Below are positions 35,042 through 45,254 of a stretch of DNA of 64,000 nt, piece after piece. Both the position numbers and the translations under genes were made by a program. The number at the start of each line of letters is the position of its first letter. Position 1 is the stretch's first letter. This DNA is from Cyanodermella asteris (taxonomy: Eukaryota > Ascomycota > Lecanoromycetes > Ostropales > Stictidaceae): the NCBI GenBank assembly GCA_900618795.1, contig UYJD01000015.1:627034-691033 (forward strand). The letters are read 5' to 3'. Below the pieces are notes generated by a model that did no database searches, had not been told where the DNA came from, and saw only the letters and a list, made by a program, of their open reading frames with translations.

Positions 35042-36122
35042 ATGTCCGGACAAGACTACCACCTGAAGCGTGATTATCGTTCGATCTCAAGGTATGTATT
35101 ACCCCTCGTGGCATATATGGAGCTGATCTGCCACAGATTGAACACCCAACATCTGATCCTTCGACGCACCTTCGGTTACCTAGTCCATCCCACGGTCAAG
35201 CTTTCACCCTCCGCAAGGATAGCAGACGTAGGCGCTGGAACTGGCTGCTGGCTATTCGACGTTAGCCGAGAGCTGCCCAAGACAGTCTCCCTGCACGGCT
35301 TCGACATCGACCTCCGCCAGTGCCCGAATCCAAAGTGGTGTCCTGCGAACGTGAAGCTGCAAAAGTGGGATGTCTATGACCCGTTACCTGAGAATACGGC
35401 GGGTGCTTACGGTACGTGTTTTGCAAGACATTGACGTCTGCCTGCTTCCCTACCTCCTTGTCGCTCGTCGTCGGAAGCTGATGGTTGATGCTGACGTTTG
35501 CCAGACCTAGTTCACGTGCGGGCTTTCATCCAGGTCGTCCGTGACAACGACCCAAGCCCGGTGGTAGAACAGCTCAAGAAACTTCTCAAGCCAGGTGGAT
35601 ACGTGCAATGGACCGATCTTGACGTTTGGTCAGCGCGGGTGGAGAAAATAAATGATGACGTAGAATCGTCTGCCACCGAAGAGCTTCTCAAGCGCCTGAA
35701 GGGCAGCCTGACGGCTCGTGCCGGAAGGTGAGTCGAGCGCCACTACTACTTAATTGATAGAACAGGATCGAGTGTACAGGAAAGATTCGTGGGGCGGAAA
35801 TATGCTAACTTGGCGGCGCAGCGAGCCGGGATGGGCTCCCCAGCTCCCAGAGACCTTCAGAGCACATGGCCTCGAAGACGTCCAGCTAGACCGGGTCACA
35901 ACCCACGATGACGACTTGCCTAATTGGCACGACAATGTGCTACTGGGCGCGGAAGAAATCAGCAACTTTGTGCCGGACGGCGAAGAGTTTCGTAAACTAA
36001 TCGATCAGGCCAGCGCGGAGTCAGTTGCTAGCAACCGCGGCGTAGCCATCGCATTCGATCATCTGACTGTTATCGGAAGAGTCGCGATGGAGAAAACTGC
36101 AGATCGAGGGAAGAGTGGATAA
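35042..36122 (+). CDS. Class I SAM-dependent methyltransferase
   Basis: Transfers a methyl group from S-adenosylmethionine; the substrate is unknown. Relatives of this type are common beside fungal secondary-metabolite genes. Four exons: 35042-35091, 35137-35411, 35505-35727 and 35822-36122, giving 282 residues. The short N-terminal region SISRLNTQHLILRRTFGYLV matches the helix before the Rossmann fold. Motif I is IADVGAGTGCW near residues 45-54. The acidic end of strand 2 is LHGFDIDLRQ. AYDLVHVRAFIQVV is the motif IV region. VVEQLKKLLKPGGYVQWTDL is the typical post-motif. The first intron is only 45 nt, stop-free and in frame, so its removal is likely but not certain. It lies 214 bp upstream of the polymerase gene on the same strand. 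Confidence 0.82.
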
Positions 36123-36336
36123 GCGATGAAGTTCGAGGAGCAGATAGCATGGCCTCCCTGATAGGCATAGAGTATGCACGTGACCTGACGAGAATACCTC
36201 TGAATGTGGCGCCGTCGTAAGCTCCACCGAGACGTAGATACTTCGAATCATCGCCCTCGCCGCTTTCGAGCATCCACTCCGAGCTTGATGAAAATCTGTC
36301 GCTTCGGCGAATCATCTCTTTAGCCATGCCAGCTAC

Positions 36337-39184
36337 ATGTTCGCTTCACGACGCCTGCATGACGGCGCCGCTGCCGTTTCTCAACCCAGGCGACCACGCC
36401 GGGCTGACCAGCGTATCATTCTCCATTTCGTACGTCTGATTTCCACCCCTCTTACCTCCATTTTGCTGGACCTGTCATGTTGTTGCCCCTCCGCTTTCCC
36501 AAATGCTACCTGACGGCCCGAGCAAATTTGGAGGCCGACTTTGCTGACCTACCCCGTTCTTCGTCGTAGGACTATGACTGCTTCTATGCAGCCTGTTTCG
36601 AGGTTGAACGCCCAGAGCTAGCTTCTATGCCGTTGGCTGTTCAGCAAAAGCAGATCATTGTCACCTGCAACTATGAGGCTCGCAAGCGGTGAGTGCTATC
36701 AGTGTGACATGCCGCTTATTTGTCGTCGGCTCTTGCGTCTGCTGCCCTGCAAGCCGACTCAGCCACGATTCCACCATCATCCCATATCCGCCAGCGTCCA
36801 TTCTCGCCCTAGACTGTCCGTGCGATCAATGTCGAGCGCTGATCACACAGAGGCCATTCCACAGGCATCTGCATGACTGTCCGCGCCGGTACCTCTTCGT
36901 GCTCGACGACCAGATGACACTGGACCTCTGTCGAGCTTACTGGGGGCCACGATAGAGTCGACACGAGACTGGCTAGCGCTGAAACCATGATTCCATTCTT
37001 TGGCTGACTTCCAACCAAGAATCGAGTCTCCTGACCAATCAAGGACAAACGTTTTGCCTTTACAGTTGCATTAGAATAGACGCATCAGTGCTGACGCCTT
37101 TGTCTTATTAGAGGCCTTTACAAACTCCAGCTGATCACCGAGGCAAAGAAGGCTTGTCCTGAAGTCATCATCATCCTTGGCGAAGATTTGACGCGTTTCC
37201 GCAACTTCTCAAAGGAGCTCTATCTTTTCTTGAAAGCACATATTTGGTCAGGCCGAGCCGAGAGGCTTGGTTTCGATGAGGTATGGCTGGACGTCACCGA
37301 CATGATCGACTACAATATCTCACTGCTTAGCCCTTTTCACTTGCAAAATGCCTGGTTTTGCCTCAATGCGGAGGATCCAACCGAGGGCTTCAACTTTGAT
37401 GCCACACAGTATGCAGGAAGCACATACCCCAAGGCGTCAGCGCCAGCCCTTGCCCAAAGCAGCACCTCTGGTGAGGTGGAGGCTTTCGAGACCCGACTTA
37501 TGCTCGGCTCTCATCTGGCCTTTTACTTGCGCAAGAAGCTTGAACAAGAGAAGGGTTTCACGGCAACGGTGGGAATTAGCACAAACAAGCTGCTCAGCAA
37601 GCTTGTTGGCAACGTGCACAAACCGAAAGCCCAGACTACGCTCATGCCTCCCTATAGCCTGCCCAGCGAGCTCGGCGAAAGCTCTTTAAGTAACGTGCAA
37701 CGTTTTCTCGATGATCATGAGATTGGCAGGATCCCAGGAATTGGGCATAAAGGCGCTCGACAGATCCGGACCTTGATCAAAGGTCACCTTGTCGATTATG
37801 AGGACACGCTCGTGACGCAATATGCCAAGGAAGAAGTCACGGTGCGTGAAGTGCGCCTTTTCCAAGACATCAGTCCTGAGCTTTTGGAAGCAACTCTGGG
37901 CGGGCCTGGCGCGCCACGAGGTATTGGGGCAAGAGCCTGGAACTCACTTCATGGTGTTGACCCCAGCGAAGTCAGCAAGGGCCGGGATGTGCCACGTCAG
38001 GTGAGCATTGAAGACACGTACCTGCACATGCATGACCTGAAAGCTGTCAGGCAGCAATTGAACCAGCTTTCCACGAGTCTCGTAAAGCGCCTTCGCATCG
38101 ATCTCACGTCCGATGACTGGTCCTCTGAGGAAGAGGCGGAACCGGCCAACAGTCGAGAGGCGCGCCGCTCGTCTCCGTCTGAATCACTGCATGATGACCA
38201 TCGCAGGGCTGTATATTCGGCCCTCGAGAACGGCACAGATACACTTGCACCTCCGCCTACCAGGATCCCTTCAGGGAGACCTCATCACTTGCAATCAGGC
38301 CGACGCTGGCTCGCTCACCCCCGAACGATCCGCCTCTCCACCCGTGAGCCAAGCCCCAGCGTTCGTTCAACCGAATTTCGCGCTCGTCAGCCATGCCGAG
38401 CTTTATTTTCAACCTCGATGCGCCCTTAGAGGCTCTGTCCGCCAAGCTTGCGGACGAGATCTTGCTGCCGATGTTCATCAAACTAATACCTGCGCGATCT
38501 GGCTTTGACGTAAACCTAATCAATATTGCAGCCACGAACATGCAGGAGGCGGCAGGCGAAGGCAACAAGGCTGTAGGCCGCGACATTGCCAAGATGTTCG
38601 TCAATCAAAACAAAGTCCTCAGCCCGTGGCGAGTCGTAGACAAGGACGTACCACCAAATGGAGCAGATGTGCCGCTGAGCAGCACGGTTCATGTCGTCAC
38701 CGAGAGGGAGAATGAGCTGGCTGGTGCATTTGACAAGGCTGCAAGGACGACCGATGCGGCGCAGTCACATCATGCAGGAGGCGTCGCGCATAATCTCAGC
38801 TCTGCGGATGGAAACGGGCAGCAAGAACGATTCATGTCATCGCCGTTACGTGCCGCTGCGGCACGTGAACCAGACGGTCCTTTGCAGTCTCAAAGCCAAA
38901 AGATCTCTGACACAACCTTCCCAGGGATAGTACCGTCGGCAGCAGTTGACATGACTGTGAATGGCAATGCAGCTACTGGGCATATGCCAGCACAAGGTTC
39001 GGAAGACGCCATCACGCTATCGCAGAACAGTAATGCCGCGGCCGGGATCGGGACTGCGATGGATGTTGAGGAGTGGAATAGTGACGAAGACGAAATGCCG
39101 GGCGTCGGGGAGACGTGTTCAATATGTGGCGCCTTGGTGCCTGCATTTGCCATCGAAGCTCATTTGCGCTTCCATGAGTCTTGA
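36337..39184 (+). CDS. POLI: Y-family DNA polymerase iota, with a frame change near 38350
   Basis: A translesion DNA polymerase that inserts opposite damaged bases in the nucleus. Exons: 36337-36429, 36570-36688 and 37112 onward. Introns are 140 and 423 nt. The catalytic carboxylates fall at Asp34 (FDYDCFYAACFE) and Asp126-Glu127 (RLGFDEVWLDVTDM), the same numbers as in human Pol iota. Further landmarks are VGISTNKLLSKLVGNVHKP, IPGIGHKGARQI and KRLRIDLTSDDW. RRWLAHPRTIRLSTR opens the little-finger domain. From about 38345 the conserved reading moves to another frame (SFNRISRSSAMPSFIFNL), which ends at 39184 with a UBZ-like ubiquitin-binding finger (CSICGALVPAFAIEAHLRFH). Either one base is missing near the CCCC run at 38354-38357, or a 47-nt intron (38344-38390) is removed, giving 745 residues. 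Confidence 0.85.
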
Positions 39185-39596
39185 GATCTCTGACTGGACC
39201 AACAGTATAGGCCGTCGCGAGAGTTGCTTTACGTGGTTGGTGCCTGTTTCGGGTAAATGTCATGAATTCAAAAGTGTCTGCAGCTAAATGATCGCCACTG
39301 GCCGATTCTCATGCCCACCAGACGTCCCGAGAGTGGACCATTCCCGTTCGCAGAAAGCACGAACTTATTTTTAGGGTCCGAGGATTGTGAGACATGGATG
39401 GCGTGACAAAGAAGCGCGAAAGAGGATATATCCAGCAAATACACCCCGGCCCTCCACAAAGTCCAAAGACTGAGCGCTTCCTGGATGAATAACCACTCGT
39501 AGCCTCGCCAGGACTAGTTCCTGAGGTGAATCTGAGCCTGCCACAAGGACACCTGGCGCCCTTGTTCCCCGTTAATCGTCGCCACGGAAAGGTGAA
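39185..39596. other. Convergent 3' flank between POLI and EAF3
   Basis: A 412-bp gap between two convergent stop codons. No gene is seen. Confidence 0.5.
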
Positions 39597-41993
39597 TCAG
39601 TTCCCCACGCCACGGGCCTTCTCAATGTAGTCTGTGGATGGTTGCTCGTAGTCTCCGACAAAGTACTTGGCAACATGCTTGTTGAGCCACGAGTTCAACT
39701 TGGTCATTTCCTCACGCAGGCGGCTGACGGCCTGGTGATCCATGTTCGTCTGAGCGATCAGCTCCGGTAACGAGACTGAAAGATTGTGGTTAGCCTCACA
39801 GGACAAAAAGCCTTTCGTGATCAATGGTGAACATTACTTATCAATCGAGCAAGATGCTCAGCACCATAGACGTCTCCTGGGCCCTTGCCCTCCCACTCTG
39901 GCGAGGTTGCGTTCACGTACAGCTTACGCGCCTCGAGGTATTGCTGGCGCTCGTACTTGTACAACAGGATGCGACCCAGGCACGAGTCGAAGTACTCCTT
40001 CAGGCCGGAGATGACTTCTTCGAGGATGTCCGATTCTGCGGAAAATTCACGACGCTTCTTCTTTTCCTCTGCGTAGTAGTCGTCTAGGACCTGGTTGACT
40101 GGAATGGCGTGTGGAAGCCTGATTAGAAGACCGTTCTTCGTGACGTACTCCCAGTCATCCACGAGGACCGCTTTGATGACATCGGGTGTGTGGATGCGAA
40201 TAGCGGGTCGCGTGTGAAAGCTCTCTTCCTGCCATTTATCAATTAGTGATTTGAAATCTTCGGGCAAGCCAGCAGCTTCGTTAAAGGTCACAGGAACGAC
40301 GTCGTCATCTTGATCATCCGAGTCCGGAGTGGAACCACCGGCGCCATCGCTGGGGGACCTCGGAGGGGAAGGAAGCTTGTTTTCGGGGCTCAAGCTTGGT
40401 GGCTTCGCATTTTGCCTTGAAAATCGACCGACCGGTGCTCGTCGCGTTTCACCTCCGTCCAGCGGCACTGAAAGGCCTTGCGCTGTGGCAACCCTGTGAG
40501 CGACCTGGGCGGATTTGCGATCAGCACCCACTCGCTTGCGAGTTGGAGGCAAATCTTCGGAGTTCCTGTGAAGTGCATAGCTGCCTTCGTCAGCGGCCTT
40601 CCAGGTGGATATCGGCTCAAGTCCCACCGGATAAGCGGTGCTATCGACGTCGAAGCCAGATACGAAAAGTCTTTCCAGGTGATGGGTCATGTTGAGGCTC
40701 CTTCCCTTGTTGTATTCTGCTTGGTTGCGTGGGATGTCATCGTTCCAATCGTCATTGAGGTCAACATAATATTTCATTTCCTCGTCGTCGTGGATAAGTG
40801 GGTGCTGGAGAATTTCCAATCCTGACATGCCGGCGAACGTCTTGCTGAATCTGGCTTGCTTTCCCTTTTCCTTATATCTGCGGGGAATGAGCGTGTGGAG
40901 ATATTCCTCGTCCTCGTCGTCGGAATACATGAGAGGAATGGTTGAAGATTTTTTGCGTTTCTTCGGGGAAGACTCCTGTTGGTTCATCGACCCCTTCCTC
41001 TTCATGGCCATCTTGGTAATTGTAATGCACGATTTGCTCTAGCTCTCGACAATGAGCGATTAAGGGACCACGAAACCTCGGTTGTATCCTACGCCTGTGA
41101 CAATGAATTGCTCTGCTGCCAGAAGAGGTGTGCTGGGCTTGGGCGCAGAATGCAAGTGAGCTGGAAAGCAGCTTGACAGGCCTGGAATTTGGCGTAACAA
41201 AGTCCAAAGTAATAGTTGGTAGGTGGGGCCGAGTAAGTAATGGAAGTTCCAGAAGCGCCAGAGACGCAAGACCGAGCTTCAAACAGCTGTCGCGTGGGGA
41301 AGTGACATGAATACAGCGGAGCCCGATGCCCGGAATGAAGTGTGAAAGCGGTTGCCAAAGCCAGCGACGTGAGACAAGCGAGGTCACGAAGCACCCGCGG
41401 GATCAATCAATAGCATCGTCAACGAATGAGACTCACTTACCCTGTCTAGTTCGTAATCTCTGCCTCGTTTCTGGCCCCGACCGGCTGGCACTGACGAGTT
41501 TCGCTCCTCACTTGCTCGGTTGGAATTTTGATCAGATCCTTTGCCTTTCTTTGTGATCGTAGTTTGCTTTGGCGGTGGTCTCCTGGCTGCATCAAAGTCC
41601 TTTTTGAGGTTCTGCGCAAGCTCCTTGTTCTCCTCGGTCAGTTTCCTTACACGGTCGGCGTGTACCCAGTCATCCCAGCTAGTGAAGTCGTCAGCATTTG
41701 CCCTCACCCTTTCAGTACTTCTGTCGGCAATGACAGTGTCCTTCATCCATGCGCGCTAACGCAGATGCATGCCTGTAGCCACAACGCAAGTCCAAGGGGG
41801 GTTGAAGAAGTGACAGATGAACTCACGTGTTCTTCCAGCCCTTGTAGTGAACCCGGTACATAAACGTGTTCTTCTTATCGTCGGAGGAAGACGGCTTGGA
41901 GTCGAGCACCTTTGCTTCATATAGCAGTTCGCCGTGGAAGCACAAGACCTTCTCATCTTTGGCGTATGCGGGCTGCTCTGCCTTTGGAGGCAT
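39597..41993 (-). CDS. EAF3: Chromodomain-MRG protein EAF3 (MRG15/Alp13 family)
   Basis: Reads H3K36 methylation for the NuA4 acetyltransferase and Rpd3S deacetylase complexes. Exons that give a normal product: 41993-41827, 41678-41441, 40228-39838 and 39775-39597 (324 residues). The chromodomain (residues 1-70) shows KVLCFHGELLYEAKVLD, VHYKGWKNTWDDWV and ADRVRKLTEENKEL. The linker ends in KRGRDYELDR. The MRG domain then starts EESFHTRPAIRI and continues VLVDDWEYVTKNGLLIRLPH, GRILLYKYERQQYLEAR, YGAEHLARLI and SLPELIAQTNMDHQAVSRLR. The splice between linker and MRG domain uses a GTAAGT donor at 41440 and an acceptor at 40229 preceded by a CACTAATTG branch. This intron is 1212 nt and contains a long in-frame ORF (separate entry). 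If that ORF is kept, the protein is 585 residues. Confidence 0.88.
40229..41011 (-). other. 261-codon ORF inside the long EAF3 intron, in frame with the MRG exon
   Basis: I do not recognise this sequence. It starts at ATG 41011, just after a possible AAG acceptor at 41012, and has no stop for 261 codons before entering the EAF3 MRG exon in the same frame. The product looks protein-like: a basic start (SSPKKRKKSS), an acidic patch (MYSDDEDEEYLHTLIPRRY), a section with hydrophobic and aromatic residues (ILQHPLIHDDEEMKYYVDL), then a disordered Ser/Pro/Asp-rich end (TPDSDDQDDD). It could be a lineage-specific EAF3 middle region, a chromodomain-less MRG isoform from an internal promoter, or a captured exon. 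Which of these is used cannot be decided from DNA alone. Confidence 0.5.
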
Positions 41994-42604
41994 TTTGCCA
42001 ACTACAAGGCTTGACCAAGAGCGAGTGTTTGACAAACAAGAACACAACGGAACAAGCAGGAATTTCAAGGCTTAGCTATACCAAGAGACAAGGCCTTCCG
42101 CTTTCTGCCGGATTTGGTATGCGCCGTAGTAATTAGCAGTGACAGGAAAGGCGAGTTGTTGATGGCTGATGTGGCTTTGAAGGGAGAGTTGACACGTCCT
42201 GGCACGACGCGTCCGGGCTCATTTGCCGCGCGCCTCTCGGCCATGCCATACCATCCTTGCAAGCTACATACTAGCCGTCTACTCCGTATCTACATGACTG
42301 CCTGCAAGAACATCGCCTGCTCCGATCTGGAAGTCTCGACCCAGACTGTCACTAGCAGTTGACGATAGCAAAGATACCATGCACAACAACAAGCTTTCAT
42401 TCACTTTCTGCTAAAAGCCCCTGAACGCAACACTTTCTTGGACAACGTCTCTATCAGTGTCGAACATCTTGTTCCAAGCGTTCCATCTACAACCAAATTG
42501 ATTGCTTGTATACCCTCGCCGTACACACGCCGACGAGGTCGCTGATTGCCTGTCCTGACCCTTCACGCCGTCTATACCACCTCACGGCTTTTCACTTCGG
42601 CACA
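41994..42604. promoter_or_regulatory. Shared divergent promoter of EAF3 and the Cnl2-like gene
   Basis: A 611-bp gap between divergent start codons of two chromatin/centromere genes. No specific motif was recognised. Confidence 0.45.
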
Positions 42605-43201
42605 ATGTCTACGGGCCACGACCTAGCAGCGGTGGAATCTTACCTGCTCGACCCTGCTCCGCTCTCTCAAATCATGAGCCTTGCCGATTTTCGCAAGCTC
42701 TTCCCTCCATCGCTTCGCTCCTCTCCACAGGTGGCCTTGCTATACCAGGCCGCACAAGATCAGCGCGACAAGGACATTGCGCACGTTGCCAACAACATTG
42801 CCATTGAGCAATCACGGCGATTGGAGCTTCTCTCGAATATGTCTCGACAGGTCCAGCTAGGAACAACCACCGCTGATCCACGCGCTCAGCGCGAGCTGGC
42901 GCTGGACCAACTTCTGGCTTCTGAAACCGCGCAAAAACCTGCAACAGCCAAGCCTGGCAGCCTGAAGACCGTTCTGCCAGCTCTGGAGGACGCTTGCAAG
43001 ACATTAGAGGCAGAGATTCAGGCCCTTGATAGGCGCCACGAAGAGCTCATGTCGAGGCTGCGAACTACTGTCGGAGACCTGAGCGACCTGCGGTATGGCA
43101 AGCTGCCCAAGGATCCTGGCAGTGGCAGCTTGGCGGATAGTGTGACCGAGAATCTTGCAACGTTGAGACACACGATTGAGCAGAACCCGTCCTCAACTTG
43201 A
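42605..43201 (+). CDS. cnl2: Kinetochore protein of the Cnl2/NKP2 family
   Basis: An inner-kinetochore (CCAN/Ctf19/Mis6-Sim4) component at centromeres. It is an intronless frame of 198 residues. The N-terminus matches the family pattern: a short helix followed by ESYLLDPAPLSQIMSLADFRKLFPP, then SSPQVALLYQAAQDQRDKD, which is the conserved proline-containing start and 'hPQVRxLYRxLQxxR'-like stretch. The remainder is mostly helical coiled coil (DACKTLEAEIQALDRRHEEL), with a flexible tail. The ATG at 42605 was chosen because the frame upstream begins with unlikely leader sequence. The assignment rests on the N-terminal half; the C-terminal half is poorly conserved in this family. Confidence 0.72.
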   Translation: MSTGHDLAAVESYLLDPAPLSQIMSLADFRKLFPPSLRSSPQVALLYQAAQDQRDKDIAHVANNIAIEQSRRLELLSNMSRQVQLGTTTADPRAQRELALDQLLASETAQKPATAKPGSLKTVLPALEDACKTLEAEIQALDRRHEELMSRLRTTVGDLSDLRYGKLPKDPGSGSLADSVTENLATLRHTIEQNPSST

Positions 43202-44124
43202 TGATCACTGTACTAAGTTATTGCGGAGACCCTTGCGTTGCAGTCAGAAGGAGCTTGTTGAAGTGCTATGGCGCTCACGCATGTCCGTCACCGCGCTATC
43301 TTTGTCGATCCACCAACCCTCGACTCTATGAGACAGTGTCCTGGTCATTAGTATCATTGATGGTGGGCCCAAGGCTGCTTTCCGGGACAAGAGGCAGAGA
43401 GCTCAAACGAGCAAGCCTCTGTACGGTACGCCTTCTGAACAGAGTCTTTGACTGGTACGAACATCGATTCAGCTGACAAGAGCTGGTCCTTGGCTTGACG
43501 CTTTACAGAGCTCCAATTGGGTAACCGCACCATGTAGGAGAAGTACCGAATCGCGTTGCCTTCGCGTCTTCAGATTACCATCCTAAAGCCGGAGCTGCGG
43601 ACTTCGGTGACAATGTCTCTATGACCGAGCAGTTGCGATGAGCATGCAGCATGAAGGACCCAGCATCGTTGTGGCGTTGAGATTGCAACAGATGCTTGGC
43701 AAACCTCGGAGCTACATCTTTCCGTTTTGGGACGTGCGGCTCGGGAATAGTCGAGGGCAATAGCACTCACGCTGCCCCTTCAAGACTCGTTCCATCGTTG
43801 AACCTGGCTCCTGTCAGCCATGAAACGTCACGTCGGTGCCATGTCAGTAGATGCGCGCGAGCTTCGGCCAAAACAATGTTTTTTTGGGTGCGCGTGCCGG
43901 ATGCGAGAGCAAAGACACATCATCGTGTTTGCTGCAACATTTGAGGGCATCGAGATGGGTATAAGAATCGTGCAACGTGATTCTTTTGACTGCCTGGCTT
44001 CTTGTCTATCAACTTTTTGAAAGCATAGCAGTATATTTTGATCATCTCGCTCACATTACTCGTTCTACAATCTTGTATTTCGGAAACTCCAGCTACATAT
44101 TTGTGGACCTGCATGTCTCCTACC
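43202..44124. other. Intergenic region of 0.9 kb
   Basis: No gene is supported. Frames of 60-120 codons on both strands lack family features. It carries the promoter of the NmrA-like gene. Confidence 0.4.
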
Positions 44125-45081
44125 ATGTCCACCAACCGTATCCACAACATCGCCATCACTGGCGCCGGGGGCCACGTGGGCAAACACATCGCCGCGGCCC
44201 TGCTTGCCAATGGCCGATTCACCGTGACCGCGCTCGTCCGGCCCGACAGCAGCGCATCTCTCCCTTCGGGCATTCGTACGGCCTCCATCGACTACACCGA
44301 CCCCTCCACCCTGACGGCGGCTCTCAAAGGCCAAGATGCCCTCGTCATCACACTCGCCGGCAGCGCACCCCCGGAAACGCAATCGAAGCTGGTCGCCGCC
44401 GCCGCTTCAGCAGGCGTGCCCTGGATCCTGCCCAACGAATGGTGCCCCGACCTCAGCGACGAGGGTCTCGTACGCGACGTGCCCTGGTTCGGGAAGAAAA
44501 AGGCGCAGAGAGAGGAGATTGCGGCGACGGGGGTGTGCGGGTATGTTGCCCTTGCGACGGGGTTCTGGCACGAGTGGATGCTCGCCATCCCCGCCGCCTA
44601 CGGATTTGACTTTGCGGAAAGAAGGGTGACGATGATCGGCGATGGGGACGTCAGGATCAGTCAGAGTACGTGGCCGTTTGTTGGTAAGGCGGTGGAGAAG
44701 CTTTTGAGTCTGCCGGTTGAGGCGGAAGAGGGCGATGAGGAGAGGTGTTTGAAGGCTTTCAGAAATCGAGCCGTGACGGTGTCGAGTTTTGCGGTCAGCC
44801 AGAGGGAGATGCTGGATAGTGTGCTGAGGGTGACCGGCACAAAGGAGAGCGAGTGGAATGTCAGCAAACAATCTGCCGAGGAAAGGTACAGGCAGGGCTT
44901 TGATGCCATCGCGAATGGAAATTGGGCTGAGGCTTCCAAAGTGAGTGCTCGGATCTTCTATACCGATGGATGCGGATACGCTGAAGACAGAACTGTCAAT
45001 AAGCTGCTCGGTTTGGAACAAGAGGAGCTTGACAAAGCTACTAGGGTGGCAATTGAGAGATCAGCCGCTCCTTTCGCTTGA
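44125..45081 (+). CDS. NmrA-like NAD(P)-binding protein / isoflavone reductase family
   Basis: An atypical short-chain dehydrogenase; members are reductases or redox-sensing regulators, and the substrate here is unknown. An intronless frame of 318 residues from ATG 44125; an in-frame ATG four codons upstream (44113) is equally possible. The dinucleotide-binding motif GAGGHVGKHIAAALL lies near residues 11-25. It is followed by VTALVRPDS (cofactor discrimination loop), then IDYTDPSTLTAALKGQDALV, which is characteristic of the NmrA/PCBER group. WILPNEWCPDL is the usual mid-domain signature. KKKAQREEIAATGV follows, with a Lys in the place of the family catalytic Lys. No secondary-metabolite partner is adjacent. 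Confidence 0.82.
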   Translation: MSTNRIHNIAITGAGGHVGKHIAAALLANGRFTVTALVRPDSSASLPSGIRTASIDYTDPSTLTAALKGQDALVITLAGSAPPETQSKLVAAAASAGVPWILPNEWCPDLSDEGLVRDVPWFGKKKAQREEIAATGVCGYVALATGFWHEWMLAIPAAYGFDFAERRVTMIGDGDVRISQSTWPFVGKAVEKLLSLPVEAEEGDEERCLKAFRNRAVTVSSFAVSQREMLDSVLRVTGTKESEWNVSKQSAEERYRQGFDAIANGNWAEASKVSARIFYTDGCGYAEDRTVNKLLGLEQEELDKATRVAIERSAAPFA

Positions 45082-45254
45082 CGAAGCCAAGCATAGAGAC
45101 ATCAATTTGTGCACGATGACGAAATCCCAACTTCATTATCAATGTAAAACCATCCAACTGGTCAGCCACTCCTGTGACGATAATGGATCAGGTCCGTAAA
45201 CCGCCGAGAATATTTACTAAATGCTTCAAATAATCTTTCACACAAACTCCGTTA

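Noticed and set aside
38344-38359. 16-nt GTGAGC...CAG segment in POLI as a tiny intron
   Set aside because: It is far too short to splice, and removing it does not restore the conserved frame.
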